A DNA stretch of 64,000 nucleotides from JAMXLO01 sp963819855 (GCA_963819855.1 CAWFYC010000002.1:62001-126000); one strand, 5' to 3'. Numbered from the stretch's first letter, positions 7,951 to 17,347 are shown. Notes: generated by a model from the letters alone, not told the origin. Translations and numbers: made by a program.

Positions 7951-8682
7951 ATGCGTGGACTGAACGGCCGGCGGGTGATCCTGACCGGCGGCGCGAGTGG
8001 CATCGGCCGTGCCGCCGCGTTGCGGCTGGCCGAGGAAGGCTGCGTGCTGGGGATCTTCGATCTCGACGAGGCAGGCGCGCGCGCGACCGCGGCGCAGTGC
8101 GGAAAGGCGCAGGCGTATCGGGTCGATATCACCGACCGTGACCAGATAGCCGCCGCCGTCGCGGCGTTCGGGCCGGCGGAGGGATTGGCGAACATCGCGG
8201 GGTGGGACACGCCGGTCGCCTTCCTCGATACCGACCGCGCGCTGTGGGACAAGGTGGTGCAGATCAACCTGTATGGCGCGCTGAACATGCACCACGTCGT
8301 GGTGCGCGGCATGGCCGAACGCGGGTTCGGCCGCGTGGTGAACGTGGCGTCGGATGCCGGCCGCGTGGGTTCGTCCGGCGAAGCGGTGTACGCGGCGTGC
8401 AAAGGCGGGATCATTGCGTTCACCAAGACCCTGGCGCGCGAACTGGCACGCAAGGGCGTCACGCTGAACGTAGTGTGCCCCGGCCCGACCGAGACGCCGC
8501 TGTTCGACAATTTCCGCGCGGCGTCGCCTTCGATCGGCGATGCCTTGGCGCGGGCGATTCCGCTGCGGCGGCTGGGGAAGCCGGATGACTATGCGGGGAT
8601 GATCGCGTTCCTGCTGTCCGACGATGCGGAGTACATCACCGGCCAGACGATCAGTGTGTCGGGCGGTCTGACCATGGCGTAG
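7951..8682 (+). CDS. short-chain dehydrogenase, BadH-like (2-hydroxycyclohexanecarboxyl-CoA dehydrogenase type)
   Basis: A classical SDR of about 243 aa with the NAD-binding TGGASGIG (residues 12-19), NIAGW, the catalytic serine in NVASDAGRVGSSGEAVYAA, the YAACK tyrosine-lysine pair and the SVSGGLTM C-terminus. The long run from the serine to the lysine and VVCPGPTETPL is strikingly like BadH, the 2-hydroxycyclohexanecarboxyl-CoA dehydrogenase of cyclohexanecarboxylate degradation. Such enzymes oxidise beta-hydroxyacyl-CoA. A GTG at 7945 overlapping the upstream stop is an alternative start. No other bad-pathway genes are adjacent, and its partner is a CmcJ-type oxygenase, so the true substrate may differ. 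Confidence 0.88.
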   Translation: MRGLNGRRVILTGGASGIGRAAALRLAEEGCVLGIFDLDEAGARATAAQCGKAQAYRVDITDRDQIAAAVAAFGPAEGLANIAGWDTPVAFLDTDRALWDKVVQINLYGALNMHHVVVRGMAERGFGRVVNVASDAGRVGSSGEAVYAACKGGIIAFTKTLARELARKGVTLNVVCPGPTETPLFDNFRAASPSIGDALARAIPLRRLGKPDDYAGMIAFLLSDDAEYITGQTISVSGGLTMA

Positions 8683-8746
8683 ATACATCTGTCATGGCGA
8701 CAGGATGGCGATGCCTGGAGTGATTTCAAGCAAGGTGGAATCGCCT

Positions 8747-8840
8747 GGCCCGATGGGTTTCGCTGCGCTCTACCCATCCTACGGCAACAGGAGCGCGCCA
8801 ACTTGTAGGATGGGTAGAGCGCAGCGAAACCCATCGGGCC
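8747..8840. repeat. long perfect inverted repeat (GATGGGTTTCGC family), copy 1
   Basis: Arms 8747-8782 and 8805-8840 are perfect 36-base inverted copies around a 22-base loop, so the transcript would form a very strong hairpin between two converging genes. The core reads GATGGGTTTCGCTGCGCTC followed by TACCCATCCTAC. Related copies occur at 27081-27164 and 48994-49084. It resembles a common non-coding proteobacterial repeat and may serve as a bidirectional terminator here. Confidence 0.9.
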
Positions 8841-8919
8841 AAGCTATCGCCTGAGTTCCCGGCTAGAATGAGTTTCCCCGTCGGTTGCGCCCCCCTTGTC
8901 CGCCCGATGCGTGTACTGA

Positions 8920-10320
8920 TCAGGCGCTGGAAATCGCCTCCAGCGCCAGCCCGCGCGTGCGCGGGCCGAACGCGCCGATCGAGACCACCACCATCAGCAT
9001 CGCGAACGCGATGAACGTGAACACCGCGTTCACGCCACCCAGGTTCAGCAGATAGGCCACCACCAGTCCCGACAGCGCGGCTGACAGCCGGCTCCAGGAA
9101 TACACGAAGCCCACGGCACGCGAGCGGATTCGGGTGGGGAACAGCTCCGACTGGTAGCCGTGAAAGCTGAACGACATCCAGTTGTTGCACAGCGTGACCA
9201 GCACGCCGAGCGTGATCAGCATTGACGCATCCGATGCATTGGCGAACAGCATGCCGAACACGCCGATACCGATCGCGCCGGCGCATACCTGCCACTTCCG
9301 CTCCATCTTGTCGGCGATCAGCGTGCCGAGCAGCGGGCCTACCGGATTGGCGATGGCGATGATGAAAGAATACAGCAGGCTGGTGGTGATCGTGATGCCC
9401 TTGGCGATCAGCAGCGTCGGCACCCAGGCGGCGAAGCCGTAATAGCCGAAGGTCTGGAAGAAGTTGAACACCGACAGGATGATCGCACGCCGTTCGTACG
9501 GCGGCTGCCAGATCTCGGCGAAGCTGCCCTCGCCTTCCTCTTGCGCTTCGGCCGGACCGGGCGCAGGCAGCTTGCCGACATCGGCCGCGACCCGCGCCTC
9601 GATTGCCGCGGTGATCGCCTCGGCCTCCGCGAACCGCCCATGGCGCGCCAGCCAGCGCGGAGATTCCGGCAGCCCGAGGCGGATGAACCAGATCACGATG
9701 GCGCCGGCCGAGCCGATCAGCACCACCCAGCGCCAGCCGTCGAAGCCGAACGGCGCCTGCGGCACCAGCAGCCAGGCGATGAACGCCATGATCGGCACAG
9801 CAAGGAACTGAAAGAACTGGTTGTAGGCGAACGCCCGCCCGCGATGCGTGAGCGGCACCAGCTCGGCCACGTAGGTGTCGATCGTCACCAGCTCTACGCC
9901 AATGCCGATGCCGGCGATGAAGCGCCACAGGTTGACGCCGAAGCCGGTGTCCTGGAACGCCATGATCGCCGTGGTGATCGAGTACCAGACCAGCGAGAAG
10001 GTGAACACGCTCCGCCGTCCGTAGTTGTCGGCGACATGGCCCAGGCAGATCGCGCCGACGAACAGGCCGGCGAACAGCGAGAATACGAAGGTGCCGATGC
10101 CGGCCACGCCGATCGGGCCCAGGATGTTGAACACGCCAAGGGATTGCGGGGTGAAGTAGCCGGCCTTGTTAAGGCCAGGGGCGATATAGGCAGTGAGGAA
10201 CAGGTCGTACAGCTCGAAACAGCCACCGAGCGAGATCAGCGTCACCAGATACCAGATGTGTCTGGTCATCGGCAGCCGGTCGAGCCGGGCCGCGAGTTCT
10301 GCCGCTGTCGAGGTGGGCAT
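8920..10320 (-). CDS. MFS transporter (sugar/metabolite:H+ symporter type)
   Basis: A 466-aa major facilitator with about 12 membrane helices. The loop-2 signature GHVADNYGRRSVF and the PESPRWLARHGRFAEAE segment after helix 6 are those of the sugar-porter/aromatic-acid porter groups (ygcS/YdjK-like). The ELYDLFLTAYIAPGL opening fits the metabolite:H+ symporter branch. A long cytoplasmic middle loop with a charged PAQEEGEG-type region separates the two halves. GGAG lies upstream of the start. It is divergent from the tyrosinase gene across 162 bases and converges on the CmcJ/SDR pair; a shared substrate with that pair is possible but not shown. Confidence 0.9.
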   Translation of the reverse strand: MPTSTAAELAARLDRLPMTRHIWYLVTLISLGGCFELYDLFLTAYIAPGLNKAGYFTPQSLGVFNILGPIGVAGIGTFVFSLFAGLFVGAICLGHVADNYGRRSVFTFSLVWYSITTAIMAFQDTGFGVNLWRFIAGIGIGVELVTIDTYVAELVPLTHRGRAFAYNQFFQFLAVPIMAFIAWLLVPQAPFGFDGWRWVVLIGSAGAIVIWFIRLGLPESPRWLARHGRFAEAEAITAAIEARVAADVGKLPAPGPAEAQEEGEGSFAEIWQPPYERRAIILSVFNFFQTFGYYGFAAWVPTLLIAKGITITTSLLYSFIIAIANPVGPLLGTLIADKMERKWQVCAGAIGIGVFGMLFANASDASMLITLGVLVTLCNNWMSFSFHGYQSELFPTRIRSRAVGFVYSWSRLSAALSGLVVAYLLNLGGVNAVFTFIAFAMLMVVVSIGAFGPRTRGLALEAISSA

Positions 10321-10482
10321 CGGTACGATTTCTCCGGTTTTCCTGCACTGTATCGAAGGCAGCGCCGGATCGCCGCGTCAACCTGCGATCACGATATCAT
10401 TACACGGTCAGTTTTTATTGGGGCGGCAAGCGGTATGCGATAATCTGCCGCAACAACGAGAACGTGAGGGGAGGGTGCGGCG

Positions 10483-11943
10483 ATGAGCGGCTCCACGCCT
10501 GGCGTCAGAACCCGCAAGAGTGTCCTTCGGTTGACCGGCCAGAATGACGATCTGTTCTGGTACGGGCGCGCGGTCGAGGCGCTCAAGAAGCTGGCGCTGA
10601 ATGATCCGACAAGCTGGTGGTACCAGGCTGCGGTGCATGGTTTTCCGGCCGATCCCGGGGGGGCAGGTCTGCAGTCCACGCCGCTGCCGTCACGGCAGGA
10701 TCAGACGACGTTCTGGGATCAGTGCCAGCACCAGACGGCCTTTTTCCTTCCCTGGCATCGCGGTTATCTGGGCTGCTTCGAGGAGATCATCGCGGCCACC
10801 GTGGTCAGTCTCGGCGGACCGGCCGGCTGGGCGCTGCCATACTGGAACTACTCCGACACGACCAATCCAAACGCGCCGCTGCTGCCCGCGGCATTCCTCA
10901 ATCGCGACGACGGCCACGGCGGCGTTAACCCGCTCTGGGTCGACGGGCGCAATGTGGCCGGAGGCTCGCTCCAACTCGATCAGGACGCCGTCAACCTGAA
11001 CTGCCTCACCGACGGCGTTTTCGAGGGCTCGTCGCGAGGCGGCGATCCGGGGTTTGGCGGACCCTCGACCGGCTTCCACCACCAGGGCGTCAGCAACGGC
11101 GTGTTCGGCATGCTGGAAAGCGTGCCGCACAATGTCGTGCACGACGAGATCGGCGGCTGGATGTCCGATCCCGACACCGCTGCGGCCGATCCGATTTTCT
11201 GGCTGCACCACGCTAACATCGATCGCCTGTGGGAGGTCTGGCGGAATCGCAATCCGGCCTTCGTCAATCCGGCCGATCCCAATTGGCTCACCGGCCAGAT
11301 CTTCACCCTGCACGGCGCGCAGGGGCGGGTGGTGACCTACCAATCCGCGGATATGGTGAACACCGCCAATGTTCTGCACGGGTACAACTATGACGACATT
11401 TCCGATCCGCTCGGCGCGGCGCAGGTCGCGGCACAGCCGCCAGTTGCCGCGATGACCGCCGGGCCACGGCCGCCGCCTGCCATGGTCGGCGCCAGTGCGA
11501 CAGCCATCCCGGTCGGCGCGCAAGGCAACAACGCGCAGATCGCGATCAACCAGACCGCACACCAGGCGGCGCTCGCGGCTCTGGCCCCTGTCCACCTGCC
11601 GCGTGCCTTCCTCAACATCGAGAACGTCACCGGCACGGGCAGGACCGGCACCTACAAGGTCTTCGTGAACACGCCCGCTGCAGCAGGGCAACCGCCATTG
11701 TTCGCCGGCATGCTGTCGACGTTCGGTATCGCCAAGGCGACGCGGGACAGCAGCCATACCGGCGGCAGCGGCGGAACCACCGTGCTCGACATCACCAGTC
11801 TGCTCGACCAACTCCGGCGGGAGCGCAACTGGGATGGCGGGCACCTCGATGTCAGCATCGTGCCGACCGACGCGGCGCGCCTGATGCGGGCAGCGCCCGA
11901 CACCTCGCTGCAGATCGGACGCCTGAGCGTCTACTACCACTGA
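10483..11943 (+). CDS. tyrosinase-family type-3 copper protein
   Basis: A 486-aa tyrosinase-family protein. The CuA site is represented by His52 (AAVHG), His83 (CQHQTAFFLPWHRGY) and His92; the CuB site by His216 and His220 (VPHNVVHDEIGGWM) and His243 (DPIFWLHHANIDRLWEVW). All six copper ligands are present, so it should oxidise phenols to quinones. A C-terminal region of about 200 residues follows (ending in a beta-rich domain with IENVTGTGRTGTYKVF), as in plant and bacterial polyphenol oxidases that carry a shielding domain. There is no signal peptide. GGGGAGG precedes the start. The DUF2182 gene begins ten bases after the stop, implying one transcript. Confidence 0.92.
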   Translation: MSGSTPGVRTRKSVLRLTGQNDDLFWYGRAVEALKKLALNDPTSWWYQAAVHGFPADPGGAGLQSTPLPSRQDQTTFWDQCQHQTAFFLPWHRGYLGCFEEIIAATVVSLGGPAGWALPYWNYSDTTNPNAPLLPAAFLNRDDGHGGVNPLWVDGRNVAGGSLQLDQDAVNLNCLTDGVFEGSSRGGDPGFGGPSTGFHHQGVSNGVFGMLESVPHNVVHDEIGGWMSDPDTAAADPIFWLHHANIDRLWEVWRNRNPAFVNPADPNWLTGQIFTLHGAQGRVVTYQSADMVNTANVLHGYNYDDISDPLGAAQVAAQPPVAAMTAGPRPPPAMVGASATAIPVGAQGNNAQIAINQTAHQAALAALAPVHLPRAFLNIENVTGTGRTGTYKVFVNTPAAAGQPPLFAGMLSTFGIAKATRDSSHTGGSGGTTVLDITSLLDQLRRERNWDGGHLDVSIVPTDAARLMRAAPDTSLQIGRLSVYYH

Positions 11944-11953
11944 GCCGTCGGCG

Positions 11954-12685
11954 ATGCGGGCAGCCATCTGGCTCGATCGCCATCCCGAATGGTGGGTCCT
12001 GTCGCTGAGCGCCGGAGCCTGGCTGGCGCTCGGCTGGCTTACCGCACCGATGGCGGCGGGATCGCTGTGTATCGTGATGCGGGGCGGGTTGGCGGGCGAC
12101 CTCGCCGCCCGCCTGCTGGCGCAATGGCGCACCGGGGCGCTGGACCAGATGCTGGGCGCCTGGGCGGTGATGGCGCTCGCGATGGCGCCGCCATTGACGA
12201 TGCCGATGCTCCGCTATGTCGCCGCGCGCAGTTTCGCGTTTCGCCGCATGCGGGCGCTTGCCCTGTTCCTCATCGGCCTGCTGTGTCCGTGGCTTGCCGC
12301 CGGCGTGCTCGGCGTCGCGCTGCTGGCGGTCGTGCCGGTGTTGGACGGGCGCCTCGGCGCGATCGCGTTCGTGCTCGCGGCGCTTTGGGAGGTCACGCCG
12401 TTCAAGCGCCGGGCACTGCGCCGCTGCCATCGCACCATGGCACTTGCGGCCGATGGATGGCGGGCCGATCGGGACTGCTTCGTGTTCGGTTGCGCCCGCG
12501 GGCAGGACTGCCTCATCGGCTGCTGGGCGATGATGCTGGCGGTGATGTTCGCCGATCATGCGCCGGCCGCGATCCTGATCACGCAGGCGATGGCGTTCGC
12601 CGAACGCCGCGTGCGGGAACCGCGGGTCGAGCGCTGCGCCGTCGTGCTGGCGGCGTTCGGCGCGCTGCTTCTCGTCCCGCTGTGA
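11954..12685 (+). CDS. DUF2182 integral membrane protein (putative metal-binding)
   Basis: A 243-aa protein with about six hydrophobic helices. It matches DUF2182 in three places: MALAMAPPLTMPMLRYVA, the ALWEVTPFKRRALRRCH loop, and FGCARGQDCLIGCWAMML. These keep the conserved methionines and cysteines that led to the label predicted metal-binding membrane protein. It starts ten bases after the tyrosinase stop, so the two are almost certainly an operon. A role in copper handling or maturation for the tyrosinase is a reasonable inference from context, as no such activity is established for the family. The hslV start follows after 56 bases. Confidence 0.82.
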   Translation: MRAAIWLDRHPEWWVLSLSAGAWLALGWLTAPMAAGSLCIVMRGGLAGDLAARLLAQWRTGALDQMLGAWAVMALAMAPPLTMPMLRYVAARSFAFRRMRALALFLIGLLCPWLAAGVLGVALLAVVPVLDGRLGAIAFVLAALWEVTPFKRRALRRCHRTMALAADGWRADRDCFVFGCARGQDCLIGCWAMMLAVMFADHAPAAILITQAMAFAERRVREPRVERCAVVLAAFGALLLVPL

Positions 12686-12741
12686 CCATCGCCGCTCCCC
12701 GGTCTTGCCGTCGGATCGCTGGGTAGCCATCTAGGCGCGTC

Positions 12742-13320
12742 ATGCAGAACATTATGAACGCCGCTGCCGACCCGACCGGGTGGCACGGCACCACCATCCT
12801 GTGCGTCAGGCGGGATGGACACGTGGCCATGGCCGGGGACGGCCAGGTCTCCATGGGTCAGACCATCGTCAAGGGCAACGCCCGCAAGGTGCGCCGGATT
12901 GGCACCGGCGGCCCTGGGGGAGGCAATGTGCTGGCGGGCTTCGCCGGCGCCACCGCCGATGCCTTCACCCTGCTGGAACGGCTGGAGAGCAAGCTGGAGC
13001 GCTTTCCCGGCCAGCTCGAGCGCGCCTGCGTCGAGCTGGCCAAGGACTGGCGTACCGACCGCTATCTGCGCCGTCTGGAGGCGATGATGGCGGTGGCCGA
13101 CCAGGACCGCAGCTTCACGCTCACCGGCACCGGCGACGTGCTGGAACCGGAGGACGGCGTGATCGGCATCGGCTCGGGCGGCAACTACGCGCTCGCCGCG
13201 GCGCGCGCATTGCTGTCGGTGGACGGGCTGTCCGCCGAGGAGATCGCGCGGAGGGCAATGAAAATTGCGGCGGAAATCTGCGTCTATACCAACAACAACG
13301 TAATACTCGAGACCATCTGA
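12742..13320 (+). CDS. hslV: ATP-dependent protease subunit HslV
   Basis: Peptidase component of the HslUV (ClpYQ) complex, a threonine protease forming a double hexamer in the cytoplasm. The sequence contains GTTILCVRRDGHVAMAGDGQ; the first threonine of TTI (residue 17 from this start) is the catalytic N-terminal nucleophile exposed after propeptide removal. VKGNARKVRRI and the closing IAAEICVYTNNNV are family-typical. Length is about 192 aa with a 16-residue propeptide, slightly longer than usual; the ATG at 12754 would give a shorter one. hslU follows after one base, the standard operon. The upstream DUF2182 gene is not part of the usual hslVU context. Confidence 0.96.
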   Translation: MQNIMNAAADPTGWHGTTILCVRRDGHVAMAGDGQVSMGQTIVKGNARKVRRIGTGGPGGGNVLAGFAGATADAFTLLERLESKLERFPGQLERACVELAKDWRTDRYLRRLEAMMAVADQDRSFTLTGTGDVLEPEDGVIGIGSGGNYALAAARALLSVDGLSAEEIARRAMKIAAEICVYTNNNVILETI

Positions 13321-13321
13321 T

Positions 13322-14644
13322 ATGGAAGTCCCAACCTATTCGCCGCGCGAGATCGTTTCCGAACTCGATCGGTTCATCGTCGGTCAGAACGACGCCAAGC
13401 GCGCGGTCGCGATCGCGCTGCGCAACCGCTGGCGCCGCCAGCAGGTGCCGGAGGAGATGCGCGAGGAGATCGTCCCCAAGAACATCCTGATGATCGGCCC
13501 CACCGGGTGCGGCAAGACCGAGATCGCGCGCCGGCTGGCCAGGCTGGCGCAGGCGCCATTCCTGAAGGTGGAGGCGACCAAGTTCACCGAGGTCGGCTAT
13601 GTCGGCCGCGACGTCGAAAGCATCGCACGCGACCTGGTGGAGGCCAGCATCACGATGCTGCGGGAGGCCTCGCGCAAGGAGGTGCAGGCACAGGCCGAGC
13701 TGGCGGCGGAGGAGCGGCTGATCACCGCTCTGGTGGGCGAGGGCGCGGCCGCCGACACGCGTTCAAAATTCCGCCGCATGCTGCGCAACGGCGAATTCGA
13801 GCAGAAGGAGATCGAGGTCGAGGTCGCGCAGTCGGGCGGCATGCCGATCGGCCAGCTCGACATTCCGGGCATGCCGCCGGGCCAGGTGATCAACCTCGGC
13901 GAGATGATGAAGGGGATGTTCGGCGGGCGGCCCACGCAGAAGCGCAAGCTGACGGTGGAAGCGGCGCGGCGGCTGCTGGAGCAGGAAGAGGCCGACCGGC
14001 TGCTCGACAACGACCGGCTGACCAAGGACGCGGTGTCACACGCCGAGAACAACGGCATCGTGTTCATCGACGAGATCGACAAGGTGGCGGCGCGCACCAT
14101 GGAGGGCGGCTTCCGCGGTGGCGACGTGTCGCGCGAGGGCGTGCAGCGCGACCTGCTGCCGCTGATCGAGGGCACCACGGTCAGCACCAAGTACGGGACG
14201 GTGAAGACTGACCACGTGCTGTTCATCGCCTCGGGCGCGTTCCACCTGGCGAAGCCGTCGGACCTGCTGCCGGAGTTGCAAGGGCGGCTGCCGATCCGCG
14301 TGGAGCTCGCGCCGCTGTCGCGCGCGGACCTGCGGCGGATCCTCACCGAGCCGGAGCACTCGCTGGTGAAACAGTATGCCGCGCTGATGGCGACCGAGCA
14401 GGTGACGCTGACGTTCACCGACGATGCGGTGGATGCACTGGCGGAACTGGCCGCGGACATCAACGACCGGGTGGAGAATATCGGCGCGCGACGGCTGCAC
14501 ACCGTGCTGGAACGGCTGCTGGAGGAGATCAGCTTCACCGCCACCGACAAGGCGGGTGAGGCGATCACCGTGGATGCCGCCTACGTCAATGACCGTGTGG
14601 CGCCGCTGGCGCAGAAGGGCGACCTGAGCCGGTTCATTCTGTAG
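13322..14644 (+). CDS. hslU: ATP-dependent protease ATPase subunit HslU
   Basis: AAA+ unfoldase of the HslUV protease, 440 aa, normal length. Walker A is GPTGCGKT (residues 59-66) and Walker B is VFIDEID (about 246-252). The intermediate domain lies between, including the PGMPPGQVINLGEMMKGMFG stretch, and the sensor-2 region contains NIGARRLHTVLE. The C-terminal LSRFIL is the tail that docks into HslV and activates it. It starts one base after the hslV stop. Its 3' end overlaps the convergent deacetylase gene by about 11 bases. Confidence 0.97.
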   Translation: MEVPTYSPREIVSELDRFIVGQNDAKRAVAIALRNRWRRQQVPEEMREEIVPKNILMIGPTGCGKTEIARRLARLAQAPFLKVEATKFTEVGYVGRDVESIARDLVEASITMLREASRKEVQAQAELAAEERLITALVGEGAAADTRSKFRRMLRNGEFEQKEIEVEVAQSGGMPIGQLDIPGMPPGQVINLGEMMKGMFGGRPTQKRKLTVEAARRLLEQEEADRLLDNDRLTKDAVSHAENNGIVFIDEIDKVAARTMEGGFRGGDVSREGVQRDLLPLIEGTTVSTKYGTVKTDHVLFIASGAFHLAKPSDLLPELQGRLPIRVELAPLSRADLRRILTEPEHSLVKQYAALMATEQVTLTFTDDAVDALAELAADINDRVENIGARRLHTVLERLLEEISFTATDKAGEAITVDAAYVNDRVAPLAQKGDLSRFIL

Positions 14645-15437
14645 CCGGCCGCTGGAGCAGGAGCGCGGCGAGTTCGGCTTCGTGCTGGTAATCGGGCATC
14701 AACCGCCGCAGCGTCGCATCGCGCGCAACGGCTGGGTGGAAGTAGACTTCGCTCTCGCCCTTGGGCAGCGCCGCGAGCAACCGATGGACGCGCTGCTGCG
14801 TCATGTGCCCGCTCCAGGCGAGGCCAAAGCAGTGATCGGTGGTCGTCATACCCGCCATGCGCACCTGTCGGCGCAGCAGGCGCGTCCAGTGATACAGCGC
14901 ATGGGCGCCGAGGCCGACGCGGGTGCCGCAGCGCGCAAGAACCGCGGGTGGCTCAGCCGGAACGCGCACATGCGTGAGACCAAATTCGCGGCCGGCGTCG
15001 AGCATCAGCCGGCCGACCACGGGATGCAGATGCATGTGCTTGTGCGCATCCGCGTGCGCGAGCGGCAGTCCAAGGGCGGCAAAGGCGGCGAACTGGGCGC
15101 GGATCTCCGCGGCGAGCTGGCGGCGGATGCGCGGGCGGACGGCGTAGTCGACACCGAGACGGAGCTGGCCGGAGGGGAACCAGCCGTGCGCGTCCACCAG
15201 ATCGGGAATCTCGGCCGGCGACAGCACGGCGGGACCTTCGATCACCACCAGATGCAGCCCGACCCGAAGGTTCGGCAGCGCACGGGCGCGACGCACGGCA
15301 TCGGCGACAGCGGGGCCAGCCACCATCAGGCTGGCGGCGTGCAGGACGCCGGTACGGTGCGCGCGCTCGACGGCTTCGTTGACCGATGGGGTGAGGCCGA
15401 AATCGTCGGCAGTGAATTGGATGCGCTGCATGGGCAT
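14634..15437 (-). CDS. ChbG/HpnK-family carbohydrate deacetylase
   Basis: A member of the YdjC/ChbG/HpnK polysaccharide deacetylase-like family, about 267 aa. The metal site is visible as FTADDFGLTPSVNEAVERAH near the N-terminus and HADAHKHMHLHP in the middle, with EVYFHPA near the C-terminus. These enzymes remove N-acetyl groups from N-acetylglucosamine units of oligosaccharides or of glycosylated hopanoids. It is most like the HpnK branch, but the neighbouring transferase is GtrB-like rather than HpnI and no radical-SAM hpnJ is present, so a lipid-linked glycan is as likely as a hopanoid. I start at 15437 (ATG); 15431 is an alternative. Confidence 0.85.
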   Translation of the reverse strand: MPMQRIQFTADDFGLTPSVNEAVERAHRTGVLHAASLMVAGPAVADAVRRARALPNLRVGLHLVVIEGPAVLSPAEIPDLVDAHGWFPSGQLRLGVDYAVRPRIRRQLAAEIRAQFAAFAALGLPLAHADAHKHMHLHPVVGRLMLDAGREFGLTHVRVPAEPPAVLARCGTRVGLGAHALYHWTRLLRRQVRMAGMTTTDHCFGLAWSGHMTQQRVHRLLAALPKGESEVYFHPAVARDATLRRLMPDYQHEAELAALLLQRPATE

Positions 15438-15612
15438 GGTTAGACGGACGTGCAAAATGATGATGTCGGGCCGGATCTATTTAAGCACTTTCACTTCGGC
15501 TGGAAACGCGGCCTGTCATTGCTCTTCGCGGGGATGACGACGGGGGCAGTCTTTTCGCATTGACAGCATCGACCGCGGGTTCCAGTCATGCTGATCGCGT
15601 GCGGCCCATCGC

Positions 15613-17247
15613 TTATCGGATACGCCAGGCCGGCATTTCCGCGACACGTCCAAGGTACTCGATTTTGAAATTGCTGGCGAGGAAGTCCGTGACCCTGGCC
15701 TTGGTGATTCCCATACCCGCAAATGTCGCCCATGCGCCGTTCCAGTCATACGGGTCGAGCGCATCGAACACGATGACCTTGCCGCCGGCGTTCTGCGTGG
15801 CGAGCACCTCGTCACGTATGCGGGCGAATGCCTGATCCGGATCCTTGGACTGCATGATGATCTTGTCGATCGCAAGCGTCCGCAATCGCGGCACATTGAA
15901 AAAGCCCAGGTAGTGGGTGCCCGGATAGGAGACAAAATACAGGATCAGATCGTCTGACGAGTACAGGCCTTCGAGCTGGCGTTCGTACTTGTGGAGCGGA
16001 TAGGTGGCTTGCGGAATGGCGTACATCGTCAGGTTGACGGCAAGCGTGCCGATCGACCACAACGGAAGCATCCATCGGACGAACGTCGGGGACACGGTCT
16101 GCAGAAACAGGATTATGGTCGGTGCCGAGAGCTGGAACCAATGCTCCGGGTCGTTCATCCCGTAGTAGATCGTCCAGGCCTGCGCGCCACACAAGAACGC
16201 CAACGGCGCCCAGACGGCGGCGCCTCGCGCCACCGATCGAGCCGTCCAAAGATAGATGATTGCCAGCAGAGCGCAGGTGGCGCCAACCGGTATCGCCTGC
16301 CAGAACAGTTGCGGCATGTAGGGGCGAAGATCGTTGATCTGTCCACCAAGGTAGGCACGGACAACGCCCCCGAGATCCGGCGCGGCGATGAAATTGTTGA
16401 CCGTGCCGAAGCCCAGCCGAGCAAGACTGATTATTGAAACTGTTGGCGCCGAGGCAGAGGGACGCATACCGGCCTTCAGGGCGACCGAGTCGTGCAGGCC
16501 GGCGATCGTGAGCGGCTGACCCGCGAACTCGATATAGCCAAAGACGATGCTGGCACCGAATACCGCTGCGCAGATCGCACCGAACAGCATCGTGTTCGCC
16601 ATGGCCGAGGCCACAGACCGGTGTTGTCGCAGTGATATTATGAAGACGGCGGCGGTCGCGAACGGAATCGTCGCCAGACAGCTCGCCAGGAATGCTCCCG
16701 CAAGCCCCAGGAAGATCGCGCCACCGACCAGTCGGCGGGGGGCTCTCTGCTCCCGGGATGCCTGCTCCCAGAAGATCAGCTGGTACAGGGCGGCATTCAC
16801 GAATGGGAACGCCAGCAGCTTCATGTGACCGCTGGGTGCCAGAATGATCAGGCTGCAACTGGCAGCCAGCAACAGGCTGCTCAGCGTCCGACGCAGGACA
16901 GGAACGTTCAGACGGCACAGCGTATAATGGAATATGCCGATCGCGACAGCCGTGGCGAACGTGTTGATGTGCTTCTGGCTCTGCTCTGCGCTTTCACCGA
17001 AGCCCAGCAGCCGATGCCACAGCAAGGTGGCGGGCTGCATAAAGATATGAGCGATGTCCCAGAGATACCTACCTCCGTCGATCTCCCGGGACAATTTCGC
17101 CACGTCATGATAGGGCAGTTCTCCATACAGCGAGACGTAGAAGCAACCGGCGGCCACGAACGCCAGGAGTGCCTCCGCCGGCTTCGGCAATCTCAAGGCA
17201 GGCCAGTGGGCAGTGATGACAGGACCTGTCGCCAGACGATTGCTCAT
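15613..17247 (-). CDS. polytopic membrane protein, GT-C glycosyltransferase-like
   Basis: A 544-aa protein with roughly ten to twelve hydrophobic segments and a soluble C-terminal domain of about 120 residues. The first periplasmic loop has YHDVAKLSREIDGGRYLWDIAH, which carries acidic and His residues where GT-C enzymes place the catalytic Asp. This layout resembles GT-C glycosyltransferases that use polyprenyl-phosphate sugars, but no named family is clear. Its neighbour, 100 bases upstream and co-directional, is a GtrB/DPM1-like transferase, which makes such lipid-linked sugars. A role in moving that sugar to a surface glycan is inferred from this pairing. Confidence 0.75.
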   Translation of the reverse strand: MSNRLATGPVITAHWPALRLPKPAEALLAFVAAGCFYVSLYGELPYHDVAKLSREIDGGRYLWDIAHIFMQPATLLWHRLLGFGESAEQSQKHINTFATAVAIGIFHYTLCRLNVPVLRRTLSSLLLAASCSLIILAPSGHMKLLAFPFVNAALYQLIFWEQASREQRAPRRLVGGAIFLGLAGAFLASCLATIPFATAAVFIISLRQHRSVASAMANTMLFGAICAAVFGASIVFGYIEFAGQPLTIAGLHDSVALKAGMRPSASAPTVSIISLARLGFGTVNNFIAAPDLGGVVRAYLGGQINDLRPYMPQLFWQAIPVGATCALLAIIYLWTARSVARGAAVWAPLAFLCGAQAWTIYYGMNDPEHWFQLSAPTIILFLQTVSPTFVRWMLPLWSIGTLAVNLTMYAIPQATYPLHKYERQLEGLYSSDDLILYFVSYPGTHYLGFFNVPRLRTLAIDKIIMQSKDPDQAFARIRDEVLATQNAGGKVIVFDALDPYDWNGAWATFAGMGITKARVTDFLASNFKIEYLGRVAEMPAWRIR

Positions 17248-17347
17248 CGCAAGAACCCTGCATTAGTTGCCAGAGCCGCGAACGACGGGATCGGCGGCGG
17301 TATACAGCGTGAGGCGCGCATGGTGAGACCAGACCCTCGGTTCTGGG

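Noticed and set aside
10690..12132. A 480-aa minus-strand frame over the tyrosinase gene
   Set aside because: It is antisense to a gene with all six copper ligands and shows no domain of its own.
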